A stretch of 64,000 bases of DNA. Origin: Hyalella azteca. Lineage: Eukaryota > Arthropoda > Malacostraca > Amphipoda > Hyalellidae. The translations under genes and the position numbers were made by a program. The notes under the pieces are model-generated. The model did not search any database. It saw only the letters and a list, made by a program, of their open reading frames with translations, and had not been told where the DNA came from. The stretch is from assembly GCF_000764305.2 (NCBI RefSeq), contig NW_025947752.1, positions 295,953 to 359,952 on the forward strand. Reading direction: 5' to 3'. Below are positions 23,554 to 33,161 of this stretch, one piece after another. Numbering within the stretch: the first letter of the stretch is position 1; each line of letters starts with the position of its first letter.

Positions 23554-23670
23554 GAGTGTGGAGGTATGTACATACGTACGTGAGGGAGGACGAGTGTGGA
23601 GGTATGTACATCAGTAGGTGAGGGAGGACGAGTGTGAGGTATGTACATACACGTACATGAGAGAGGTCGA
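23554..23670. repeat. 38-bp tandem array, three copies
   Basis: Three units of the form gagtgtggaggtatgtacat followed by a variable acgtacgt part and gagggaggac. It is a second minisatellite within about 150 bp of the 42-bp array. Confidence 0.9.
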
Positions 23671-24241
23671 GTGTTTTGAGTGAAGAAAGCATTAGCAAAT
23701 ACAGCTATAATGCAGCACACGATATCATCAGCACATGAATTTTCTGTATTGTAGCCTACTGAAGCGTGCAGTCCGAATGTACTTGCATAGGAACAAATGT
23801 TGAGTAATCGCATCAATCACTATTTCCCTATACGGTATATAACCAAGAATGTGCCACTGTTTCCAATTGCATTAATAATGCCTCCGTATTATAATAAAAA
23901 CAGCATAAGAAATCAAAAGAAACATTAAATTTTCTAGAAAGGTTTTGTAAACATCATTACAAAGTTTCCTTTTAGCTTCATTACTCATATGGAAAAGTGT
24001 AATAAATGTTGCCAGGAAGTAGATGCCTTTTCAATAAATTCATACCGTCAGTTTTATTAGTTCAAACTTGTTATATGTTTTGTTCCTCTTGATAGTAGCC
24101 CTACATCATAATCTTGTCTTGTGAAGTATCGGTAAGCATTATTTTTAATTCTGTCATTTCACCGGGGCTAAAAAAATGTATCAATTACTTGAATTAACGT
24201 TACCAGATTTTTATAGGTATTCATTAATTTGATTCCTCAGC

Positions 24242-25454
24242 ATGGGCATCTGGGCAGGTAGCAACCGGTTACGTGGATGTCATCCCTGAAACTACTCCGG
24301 AATACCATGAAAGAACATTGAACTGAGTTGCTAGAGACAACTGAATGCATAAATAATACCTACTGACCAAGCAGCACGTATTGAGAATCACGAAGCTGCC
24401 CGGTAATAGTTTCTTGTGTAAATCTAGTATCGTTTGTTTATTGAAATGCAATTTGTCCAACAGATGACGTTTGCTGCCTCAGGGAAGTCCCGAGCAGCAC
24501 TGGGCGCTACTTGGAAAAGATCAACAAGAAGATCTGTCGCTGGCACTTCCCTGACCTCTGTGACAATGACTTGGACTGGATGCTTGAAATTGTGTCGTGC
24601 GGCACGATTAGTGACAAGTGGTAAGTATTCATGGTACAAGTCCTCGTTAACAGCATTTACTTTGCCACCGGGACATTTACTATCTCGACAAGGCATACTG
24701 GTCATGCAAGCACTTGGGTTTCATCTACCGCTTGGAACAACACATGATTTGGTAGGTAGTTTATGAAGCATGAAAAGTGCTTTAGATCATTGAACGCATT
24801 ACAGATGACCTGATTTACACAAAAAAATTATTGTGTTAGAACTCAAAGCATTGTATGTGTTAATTTGAAGAAAATTATACCCTTACGTCTTGCAATGTAG
24901 ATGAGCGATAAAATATCCTTTGTCGTACCCGTTGCAGCTCTCGCCTAAACCTGGTGCTGCCGAGGGACAATATCACTCAAGACGGCGCTGACCGGCTGTT
25001 TGAGATCTTGAGGAAGTGGCGCCCATCCTATTACAGTCCCATGTTTTCACATAAGGTGACAATATACTGCGAGCCGCATTCCAACCTCTTGAAGTCAGCA
25101 AATAGTGAAAAAATAAAATGTGTCGAGTTGTCAACCATCACCATCATCCAATGGAAACCAGAACGTAAGTAATTAACTAGCAAAGCCAGACTCAAAACAG
25201 TTTCAATGCGAGAAAATTTCTATGATAAGATAAAAATTTGTGAGCACAAGTTTTTAATTTCAACTCAACATGACTTGCGTCCTGGAAATATTAAGCTAGT
25301 GATCGAATTCCACTTCTTGTATCTTAACAATATCATATTTTGTCTGTATTTTTTTGTGCATCCCTTATTTTTCTTCCCAGTGACGAGCAAAGAGCCAACT
25401 TGTCAACGAATGGTCAAAGTAAGCCATCGAGGACCCGACAATGTAACCGTGTAG
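24242..25454 (+). CDS. Spliced gene of unknown function, 157-residue model
   Basis: Four exons fit together in phase: 24242-24257, 24464-24620, 24938-25164 and 25381-25454. Donors are gtagca, gtaagt and gtaagt; acceptors are ccaacag, gttgcag and cttcccag. The total is 474 nt, 157 codons plus TAG. The start cagcATGG follows an acceptor-like ttcctcag, so the first segment could instead be a 17-nt internal exon of a longer gene. The protein has a Cys/charged N-terminal part (ICRWHFPDLCDNDLDWMLEI), then ITQDGADRLFEILRKW, which recalls the end of a leucine-rich repeat, then a strand-rich part (HKVTIYCEPHSNLL, VELSTITIIQWKP). There is no signal peptide or membrane segment. I do not recognise the family. 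It may be the 3' portion of the RING/B-box gene 1.2 kb upstream, lacking middle exons, or a separate gene. Confidence 0.55.
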
Positions 25455-25472
25455 ATGGGTTCTACCTGGCCG

Positions 25473-25652
25473 TGGACTGCTGGTGGATGTTGAGGGAGGA
25501 CCTTGCAGTGAACTACTGGGGGATGTTGAAGAAGGACCTTGCAATGGACTGCTGGGGGATGTTGAGGGAGGACGTTGCAGTGGACGGCTGGGGGATGCTG
25601 AGGGAGGACTTTGCAGTGGACTACGGCTGCCAGGAGATGTTGAGAGATGTCT
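25473..25652. repeat. 36-bp tandem array just after the gene
   Basis: Nearly five units of the form tggactgctgggggatgttg plus agggaggaccttgcag start at 25473, 25509, 25545, 25581 and 25617. At 36 bp each frame repeats every 12 residues; two forward frames stay open (one with WGMLREDLAVD-type repeats, one with GDVEGGPCSG-type repeats) and the reverse strand is open too. The array begins 18 bp after the stop of the spliced model. It may be 3' untranslated sequence, or a coding repeat reached by alternative splicing. Confidence 0.93.
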
Positions 25653-25654
25653 AG

Positions 25655-27590
25655 TCTGCACATTACCTCATCGGTCTTCCCCCAACTGTGGGGATGAGTT
25701 CGCAGGAATAACAAGTTATCTTCGGCGGTGTGCATGAAGCTGCGGTGAAGCCCGGCGTGATGAATAACTGTAGACCAAGAGAGCTTTATTTCTCAGTGGA
25801 AATTTTTTGTTCTTCATTTTGATGAAGAAATTCGTTCTAGTTGATGATCGGAAAAGCGTGGCTTTAATCACGTTCATTCAAATCTTCTTTTTTCTTTAGA
25901 AGTGTTCTCATAATTCAACTCATGCTTGAATATTTTTTAATTCTCCTTTTTTGTGTCGTGTTTGGTTTGGGCCAGGTCAGGCACGGGCACGACTTTGAGG
26001 CCGAATCTTTCTTTATGAAAATCTTATCATTGTTCGCTCAAGTGGAATTCCTTTTTTTTTTTTTTGACTTTGCGTTTTGTTGGCCAACGCAGGCATAACT
26101 TGTGAGATGTTATCCTGCGTAACCTGGCCCGATGTTTGTTTAGTTGTTAGTGTTTAAGGTCATCGGTTATTGATAAAGGCGGAGATACTTTCATGATGTT
26201 TAGACATCGGTCGCTGATGGAGGGGAAAGCGTGTATGGTGAAAACGATATCTGATTTTGACGTTGTTTCTTACTTTATTTTTTTTTTGTAATTATAAGCA
26301 CATTGGTCACTGATGCGTTTGGTTGGGCTTTTGTGAAGTGACCTTCGTTAGCCGTCAGAGGTTACTTCGTTAAATTCTCCGTGTAATTAGCGTGGAAAGG
26401 ACTCGCCTTCAGTACTGGAGGAATTTCACTTGTCTAGAAAACAGACTTTTTCTCGTAACCCATGGGTAATTTATTTTGTTCAGAAGCAGGCATCCTTTCT
26501 ACACTATTTTGGGAATAAAATTTGACCTATCATAGATACAAATTCTTATTTGTGGTAGAGTTTTGGTCACTCTCGACGAACGCTTATTACAGTTTCTCGT
26601 TTAATTTCTGCACAAATTATGAAGGGTTACAGTTCAATTGATCAAGTATATATAAGTTACAGCCACTAGATGATGTTCTTGGAATCATTTCTCATTCAAC
26701 CAGAATTTTGGCAAATTTGAACTTGATACTTCAATCCTTTGAATTCAGTAATTGTCAGTACTGGGCTCGCGATGTGTGGCTCCAGCGTTACATAGATTAA
26801 AGTTTACTTATAACTTATGTGCCTTGAAATCTTTAAGTTATTTGAGCCTTTGATCAAATACAATGGATACTTACTTGTGACCTTGCAGTCCTTTTTCCCG
26901 TTATAGGTTCGATGCAGTTCATGGGCCTTGGTAGTTCATCTAACTCGCGATAACCTAAAAAATTTCAGTTCAGTATTTGTCGCGATGTCCCATGACTACT
27001 TGGTAGAGTGAAAACCACTCATTACCGATCTTAACCTCAGTTTTTGGTCTAAAACTAGATTATTCTAGCTTTCCCGGATGGGAACACCGCATAATAATTG
27101 TTTCTTTTCTTTAAAGAGAGTTAATTATCTACTCAAAAAAGTGAGGAATTCGTTATAGTCGAATTTTCGGAATTTAAAGAGCGAATATTCCCTTCATTTC
27201 TTTAAATAATGAAATAAATGGGAGGACACAATTTTTAAGCAGATTTAATGTCGCGGATTTTGTTAAATTATCAACTATTTTTGTCGTGTAGGTGCAAGCA
27301 ATTGAGGCTTTAACATGAAATAACGTCCGAGACGTGTCAGGAATTTTAATGTAGTAACAAATGACCCTGTATTTTACCGTTTTAAAACCTAACGAAGTTA
27401 CAGAAAGATTTCCTAATTATGTATTGCTTAAGTAAACAAGTTCCCGTGAATCAAGAAATTTTGCAGAGTCGCTGAAAAACAGTTGGTGTTTGCATGCGAC
27501 ATATTTTTATCAACCTCGTCGATGAAGTGCACGAAAATCAGCGGGCCACTCATCCATAGTGTGACGTCACCAACTTTTAGAATCACAATT
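25655..27590. other. Non-coding stretch
   Basis: T-rich, with several poly-T runs (for example near 26050). No convincing exon or repeat on either strand. Confidence 0.4.
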
Positions 27591-27669
27591 ATTCAGCGAA
27601 AGCCTCTAACTTTGCACACATGGTAATGGTAAGTTATTAACAATGGAAAGTGATTTCTAATATATTTCT

Positions 27670-27780
27670 GTGTTCCTTCAAGGAGCCCTTGTCGAGTTAC
27701 ATGCTTACACTGGCTCGCGTGTTTCTTACGAGCCGACATCGCTGGGTTTGGCCAACGCTCGTCGTTGCTTCTCGTAAATC
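27670..27780 (+). pseudogene. Possible coding fragment
   Basis: After a pyrimidine-rich run ending ccttcaag, one frame reads ALVELHAYTGSRVSYEPTSL and stops at TAA. This recalls a conserved LHxxTGCDSVSAF-type stretch found in some metazoan repeat-borne proteins, but the match is short and from memory. Another frame over the same bases is also open. It may belong with the decayed coding segments that start about 28.06 kb. Confidence 0.2.
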
Positions 27781-28066
27781 TGCTACGAAGGTACGACGAT
27801 AATCCAAAAAACATCTATCTTATAATTTTCAATCAGTTAAACCTTGCATATCATCTACTGTTTTTTGCTTGGTCATTTAATTTCATTTATACTTTTTTAT
27901 TATATGAAGAACTTTGCTTACAGACTTGATTTGAGGAAGATTAGCTGAGTGAGATTTCACTGGGCGTGGTTAGGGACGCCCAAATCTATGTAACGCTTAC
28001 ATCGAACTCGGAGACGACTCATGAGAGTTGCGCTTCGCCTTAATCTTGCAGCAGTCTATGCAATGA

Positions 28067-29697
28067 CACCTCAAATTACAGAATTTCTTTCAAGACTTCT
28101 GGGAACAGTATTATCCTCAACAGATCTATATTGGTGGATCACGGGCTGCCACTGGATCTGTTTCTGACTCTCTGCTGGCCTATGTTTTCTATCAACCCAA
28201 CTAGCTACTAGAGTGGGTTGCTGCTGAATCCAGTGCTCACTCTACTAAGTGACTCAACTGGGTACTGAACGATAGAGAACCTTTAGGCTGGGAAAAACTC
28301 TCAGAAGACGCACAGCGTCCAATCCCTACCAAAGAAATACTTGGGTTTGGAAAAGGGTCTCGTGCAAAAATTGTTATAACTGAATACTTTGTAAATATTC
28401 TTGAATGAATAGTAAGTTTATTACTTGAAAATAATTTTTATACTGTTGTTGCATTGAAATATTGAAGTCCGTCAGTTTTGCCTTAGCCAAGGAACTGATT
28501 ATGATCCGATCAATCAGTTAAGTTTTAAAATTAGATTTTAAGTGCAGTTCTAATTTCAGCTTTCAGGTGACACCTATGGCTATGTTCAATGATGGAGTGC
28601 TGAAGCCAGCTGCCTATCAAAATTATTTGGAGAAGTTCAGTAAAGTTATGCTTTTTTAGATTTTTCTAATATCTAATTACTGTTTGTGACTAGAAAACAG
28701 ACGACTTTGAGTACCGTACCTATCAGTATCAGAGACAGGCTATCAACTCACTAACGTAGAATTCAAATTATGAATGTTATTTCTTCAACTTTTAACAGGC
28801 AGCAACAACACTTGAGCTCATGTCACATGGTAAACCTTGGACTTAGACTGACCTAAGGTCTCGGAAACGAGCTATTGTTTAAGGTGCTTGTACACAGGGA
28901 TAGTACTAGCCGCTAGTTCATCCGCCGCTTGAACTGTCCACGCTACTAGCCTCGTGTATAGGGGTTCAGCCGCTTCAGAGGCATGCGTCGGCAAGTGCCC
29001 GAGACGTGGCCGAGAAGGACAACGATGTATTGATTTATGCGCTGGGAAGTGGCTAGTAGCGCTGATGCAGCCATGGTGAGAGCATTTGTACCGCTCTTGT
29101 GAAGTATCTTGGGTCAAGTGAATCATGGCTTGTTTGAACGATAATGTTTTTAAGAGGAATCCAACAAAGTGGATTCCAGACGAAATCCAATTATTCTTTG
29201 AAATATTCCAAAAATATGAATTAAAGTGGAATGTTTGCCATGACGGTTACTCCAAAAAAATGAAGAGAGAAATGAGTATTTTGAAACTGGAAGAAGACCT
29301 ACTAGAGTTGATAAAGGTAATCCCACTATCCATCTTCGTAGACCTCACTCGACGGCTTCTAACGACGCACTGGCGGGCGCGAACGAGAAGATAGCGGCAC
29401 GTTCTACTCTCCTCGTGTACAGGCTTACTTGCCGGATAGTCACCAAGCGACTGACACTTGCCAGATCAACTAGCCGTCTGCACTATCCCAGTGTACATTG
29501 TACAAGCACCTTAAAGCCTGTTTATAAGGAGGATGCCGAGTGAACTCACAGTCGTGTCAACTCACTTACGCAAGCCCCAACCCTGGGCTGCGAGTGGTCC
29601 TGTGAAGGCTTGCTGAATGCTATCGCTCCAACGGTTTCTTGATGCCATGCAATGGACTCCTTCTGGAAACCGACAGGACAGACAGATGATTAAATAG
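28067..29697 (+). pseudogene. Decayed coding sequence in several segments, interrupted by a transposon
   Basis: Four plus-strand segments read like protein but carry stops. Segment a (28067-28408): FWEQYYPQQIYIGGSRAATG, later LNWVLNDREPLGWEKLSEDA and ILGFGKGSRAKIVITEYFVN, with stops at 28202 and 28250. Segment b (28567-28659): VTPMAMFNDGVLKPAAYQNY. Segment c (28697-28759): TDDFEYRTYQYQRQAINSLT. Segment d starts at 28799 after tttaacag (AATTLELMSHGKPW); its frame, DLRSRKRAIV, is broken by the element at 28883-29510 and resumes after it (FIRRMPSELTVVSTHLRKPQ, then LSLQRFLDAMQWTPSGNRQD). Segments b and d follow acceptor-like sites, so the source may have had introns. I do not recognise the protein: a host gene relic or an old transposon product are both possible. 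Confidence 0.45.
28883..29510 (+). mobile_element. Non-autonomous DNA transposon flanked by TTAA, MADF-like remnant, copy 1
   Basis: The 628-bp element starts ggtgcttgtacacagggata and ends with an inverted match (actatcccagtgtac..gtacaagcacc). TTAA lies on both sides (28879-28882 and 29511-29514). Inside, a frame from 29125 reads MACLNDNVFKRNPTKWIPDE, then IQLFFEIFQKYELKWNVCHD and GYSKKMKREMS, which fits a MADF/Myb-SANT-like DNA-binding domain, the usual partner protein of PIF/Harbinger transposons. TTAA would instead suit piggyBac, so the superfamily is open. No transposase is present. Compared with copy 2 it lacks about 90 bp of the domain's second half. Confidence 0.75.
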
Positions 29698-30090
29698 GAA
29701 CCATCATCAAAGAGTTTGGGTATAAAATCTTCTACATTTTGCCTTGGCTCCAGTGCATATATGTTTTGAAATATTTTTCATAACATATATGCAGGTCGGC
29801 CGCTAAATATAGAACGCATGTCAGTCCGTTTTTTCGCCGTTATTCCGAACAGTTTCGTAAGCTCAAACTTGCAGGTAAATAATTTTGATAGCATAAATTA
29901 AATACGAATGAACTACGCACAAACTAAAATTGTTAATCCTGTAAAAGTAAGTGACAGAATACGAACCATTTTTTATTTCAACTGAATAATAGAAGCATTT
30001 CTAACGTCTAATTCAGTGACCCATGGATGAACTAGTCTAGGTTGACCCATGAGAAGCTCATTTTTGCGGATGTAGTTTGTTGTTCGCCTG

Positions 30091-30116
30091 TGACGTCACT
30101 GATCTCAGTGACGTCA
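30091..30116. promoter_or_regulatory. Perfect palindrome containing two CRE sites
   Basis: TGACGTCACTGA and its exact reverse complement TCAGTGACGTCA are separated by tc. Each arm carries a full TGACGTCA, the consensus site of CREB/ATF-family factors. A further tcagtgacgt lies at about 30201-30210. No promoter or gene start is evident nearby, so the palindrome may be functional or may belong to a repeat. Confidence 0.4.
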
Positions 30117-30321
30117 CGGGCATTAACCATTAACCGAAATGCGATCAAACCAGTCAACCAATCCGTCGTAGGAATGACAGGATTGTTTACGTTTCTCGAT
30201 CTCAGTGACGTAACAAGTAAACTGAACTGAAGGACGGAAATCCTCGAGGGTCAACCTTATATAGTTCAACTATGCAGTGACCATTCCAATATTGTTGAGC
30301 TCGATGGAAATTATATAAATA

Positions 30322-30393
30322 AGCTTACATGCCGGATAGCAGACATTTGCCAGATCTACTTGCCGCCTGTACTGTCCCCGTGTACAAGCACCT
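30322..30393 (+). mobile_element. Right-end fragment of the 28.9/30.5-kb transposon family
   Basis: Sequence from aagcttacatgccggatag to actgtccccgtgtacaagcacc matches the last ~70 bp of the complete copies. The left part is missing. It lies just upstream of copy 2. Confidence 0.8.
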
Positions 30394-30492
30394 ATAGAGT
30401 AGATAGTAACGGGAAAAGAGCAACTAACTTACGAATACGCTTTGCAACCTGTTCTATCGTGTTCAGCTGCATCGCCCAGTGGTGAGACTACA

Positions 30493-31187
30493 GGTGTCTG
30501 TACACAGGGACAGTAATGGCCGCCAGTTCATCCGCCGCTTGGACTGTCCACGCTACTGTCCACGTGTATAGGGGTTCAGCCGCTTCAGTGGCATGTGCCC
30601 GAGACGCGGCCGAGAGGGACAACGATCGATGTGTTGATATCTTGGCTGGAGAGTGGAGAAACGGACAGTAGCGCTGATGCAGCCATGGCGAGAGCATCTG
30701 TGCAGCTCTCGTGAAGCATCTTGGGTCAAGTGAAAAATGGCATGTTTGAACGATAATGGTTCTAAGAAGAACCCAACATAAAATCCAGACGATATTCAAT
30801 TGTTCTTTGAGATAATCCAAAAATATGAATTAATGAGGAATGTTCGCCATGCTAGTTACACCAACAAAATGAAGAGATAAACGAGTATTTTGAAACTGAA
30901 AGAAGACCTTATTAGTCAGGGTTTAGTTGTTCCCGACGTTTCATTTTTAAAGGCTAGAATAAAGAGTATAAAAACGACGGACAGTCTCGAGTTGTTGAAG
31001 GTAATCCCACTATCCATTTTCACAGATCTCACTCGACGGCTTCTAACGACGCACTGGCGGGCGCGACTGAGAATATATCGGCACCTTATACTGTCCTCGT
31101 GTACAGGCTTACTTGCCGGATAGTCACCAAGCGGCCTACATTCGCCGGATCTACTGGCCGCCTGCACTGTCCCCGTGTACAAGCACC
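30493..31187 (+). mobile_element. Non-autonomous DNA transposon, MADF-like remnant, copy 2
   Basis: The 695-bp element starts ggtgtctgtacacagggaca and ends with the inverted match tgtccccgtgtacaagcacc. It is in the same orientation as copy 1. The MADF-like frame (QLFFEIIQKYELMRNVRHAS) has an in-frame TAA after NKMKR, then continues LKLKEDLISQGLVVPDVSFL and KARIKSIKTTDSLELLKVIP. The VSFLKARIKSIKTT part fits the second half of a MADF domain and is absent from copy 1. The flanks are not TTAA, so it may have been rearranged after insertion or may use a different target. Confidence 0.75.
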
Positions 31188-32429
31188 CAACCGACGAATC
31201 CTTACCACGCAATCGACTGTTGCCTAGGCAATGATAAACATTCGAATACACAAATCGATCCAGCTCCAGAGCCTTAAGGGGAGCGTCTACCCTAAATCTA
31301 AAATTTTGATTTTTTTCGGTTTGTACACTCATCTTAAAGCTTACATTCTGACGCATCTAACGGTACCAAAACCATCTCTGTACGTTGATTTATGCGTTCA
31401 CGACAGATCGCGAAAGGGTTAGATAACGCCCACACATTAACGTACGAGCGTTCATGAATGTTGAAACACACGCGTGTCGAAGTGCGTGCGCCTACTCTAA
31501 CATCGTCTGGGTTTCTGAATCAGGGGCTGTTCACGCTCGCGTTAAAAACTCATGTCAGCTACTAAGCAGGGTGAGCGTGGAACAGTCTTTTCAGCTGCTT
31601 ATTTCGGCTGTTTCATGCAGATTCGGCTCCTAGGTCGTGTGACTCATTAAAACGGTTCTTAATTTTAGCCGAATATAGCAGGCGGCCGATTGGCGTCTGA
31701 TTTGCCTCTAAGGCGGCTATGGCAAGCCTCTGGCGCCCCGGAACGGAATCTGAATTTTGACTGTGTGCCATCGCCGTATTTTATCTGCCCTCTTGAGATG
31801 CATATATCTTCACAATTAATTCCGCGTGTAAGAATGTCATGTTTCATACTGCGCATTTGCCGCAAGACATTACGCATGAAAAAATTCCTTCAAGAGGAGA
31901 GCTGAGTTACCATTCTAAGCTAAGTTAATCTTCAACGCACCGTTACTGAGCTCTACTGAAATACCGAGCAATGCTGATACCTTTCTGCGTTCTCTATTAA
32001 TAATTAACCTAATTAATCGTTTAGTAACTTGTTAGTTTTTTTACAATTTCATTATCTAAATAAATTGATTTCATATTCATTTATCTAATTTCATGAATGT
32101 TTTTATTACTACAATGGTAGTAATCTAAATTAGGAAGCTGAATTTTTTTAATTTTTTATTAAGATTTTCTTAAAACACAGTTAGTTACAATTATCTGCAT
32201 ATATGTAGCGCTTTCATTCAAATAGCCATATACTCTCACTCTAAATTCCTTTGGTGAAGGAAAGAACCAATCAATTATTATTTTTCCTCAGTCATTTACG
32301 AGCAACAGAATATAATCTAATGTAAGACGAGTACCCAGTTAACACGGCAGAATTAATCAGATTAATTTGTTGCGGCCTTGTTTACGGTATGTAAAGTGGA
32401 AGCTGAAGCGTATTTTTTAACGTCTATTA
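31188..32429. other. Non-coding stretch, possible old repeat remnants
   Basis: Two loosely similar blocks (about 31260-31360 and 31690-31880) share phrases such as tctgaattttga and ttacattctga, and may be decayed copies of one dispersed repeat. An imperfect inverted pair (ctgttcacgctc and gagcgtggaacag) lies at about 31528-31588. No gene is called. Confidence 0.3.
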
Positions 32430-32540
32430 TACGCCGTTAATTCCTATTGAGAAATTCCGTGGCCAGGCACAAATACGAGCGAATTCTGGAACGACGAAAC
32501 GCTACATGATGATTTAAAACAAAGACGATCTCCCATTAAA
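32430..32540. repeat. 111-bp direct repeat, copy 1
   Basis: The segment from cgccgttaattcctattgag through caaatacgagcgaattctgg to gacgatctcccatt recurs at 33052-33161 with few changes. One forward frame includes EKFRGQAQIRANSGTTK in the second copy. The origin of the repeat is not recognised. Confidence 0.9.
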
Positions 32541-33051
32541 TTTGCCCGGCGAGTCAATACTGTATAGCAGCCGTGCTCTTCGCATATCACTTCAAAATTC
32601 GCCTGAGATATTTGGGGATTATAGGGCGTAATAAAAAAAGTATCTTACAAAAGAATACCAATCACTCTCTCTGTTCGATTTCGAGACACTTTTAAAAATT
32701 ATGTATTCAGGATCCGTTTAAAATAATTTAAACTTGAACCCAAAATTATATCTTGACCTCATACGCCATTTTGCGATCTCCTAAATATTGAGTGCAGCAT
32801 CACAATTTTTTTACAACGAAATAAAATTAAAATATATTAAAGTTTCAACTCTATGGAACCTGGAATACAGAGCTACAAGGGTCAGCATAAATGCGGCATA
32901 GATGTGACCATTTAGGCATGGGATATTGCGACGCAGTTGTACGGAAACAACTATCACGGAGCAGCTCCGATATTGCACATCGCCAAGTCAACTCGACGGA
33001 AACTTGCAAATCGTGCCGGCGAGTCTCGATCGCTTGTTGTGGTAGTTTGTC
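32541..33051. other. Spacer between the 111-bp repeats
   Basis: About 510 bp. A forward frame starting at 32891 (MRHRCDHLGMGYCDAVVRKQ) runs into the second repeat and ends inside it at 33127. The composition is weakly protein-like with no known motif. It is not called as a gene. Confidence 0.3.
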
Positions 33052-33161
33052 TACGCCGTTAATTCCTATTGAGAAATTCCGTGGGCAGGCACAAATACGA
33101 GCGAATTCTGGAACGACGAAATGTTAAATGATGATTTAAAACAAAGACGATCTCCCATTTA
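33052..33161. repeat. 111-bp direct repeat, copy 2
   Basis: Second copy of 32430-32540, same orientation, with small differences such as gtgggcagg for gtggccagg and atgttaaatg for acgctacatg. Confidence 0.9.

Noticed and set aside
23139..23670. Possible CRISPR array from regularly spaced repeats
   Set aside because: Units are contiguous, without unique spacers, and the setting is an animal genome; these are minisatellites.
30916..31356. 146-residue reverse-strand frame
   Set aside because: It runs antisense through the MADF-like element and across its right end into unrelated DNA, so it is not a natural unit.
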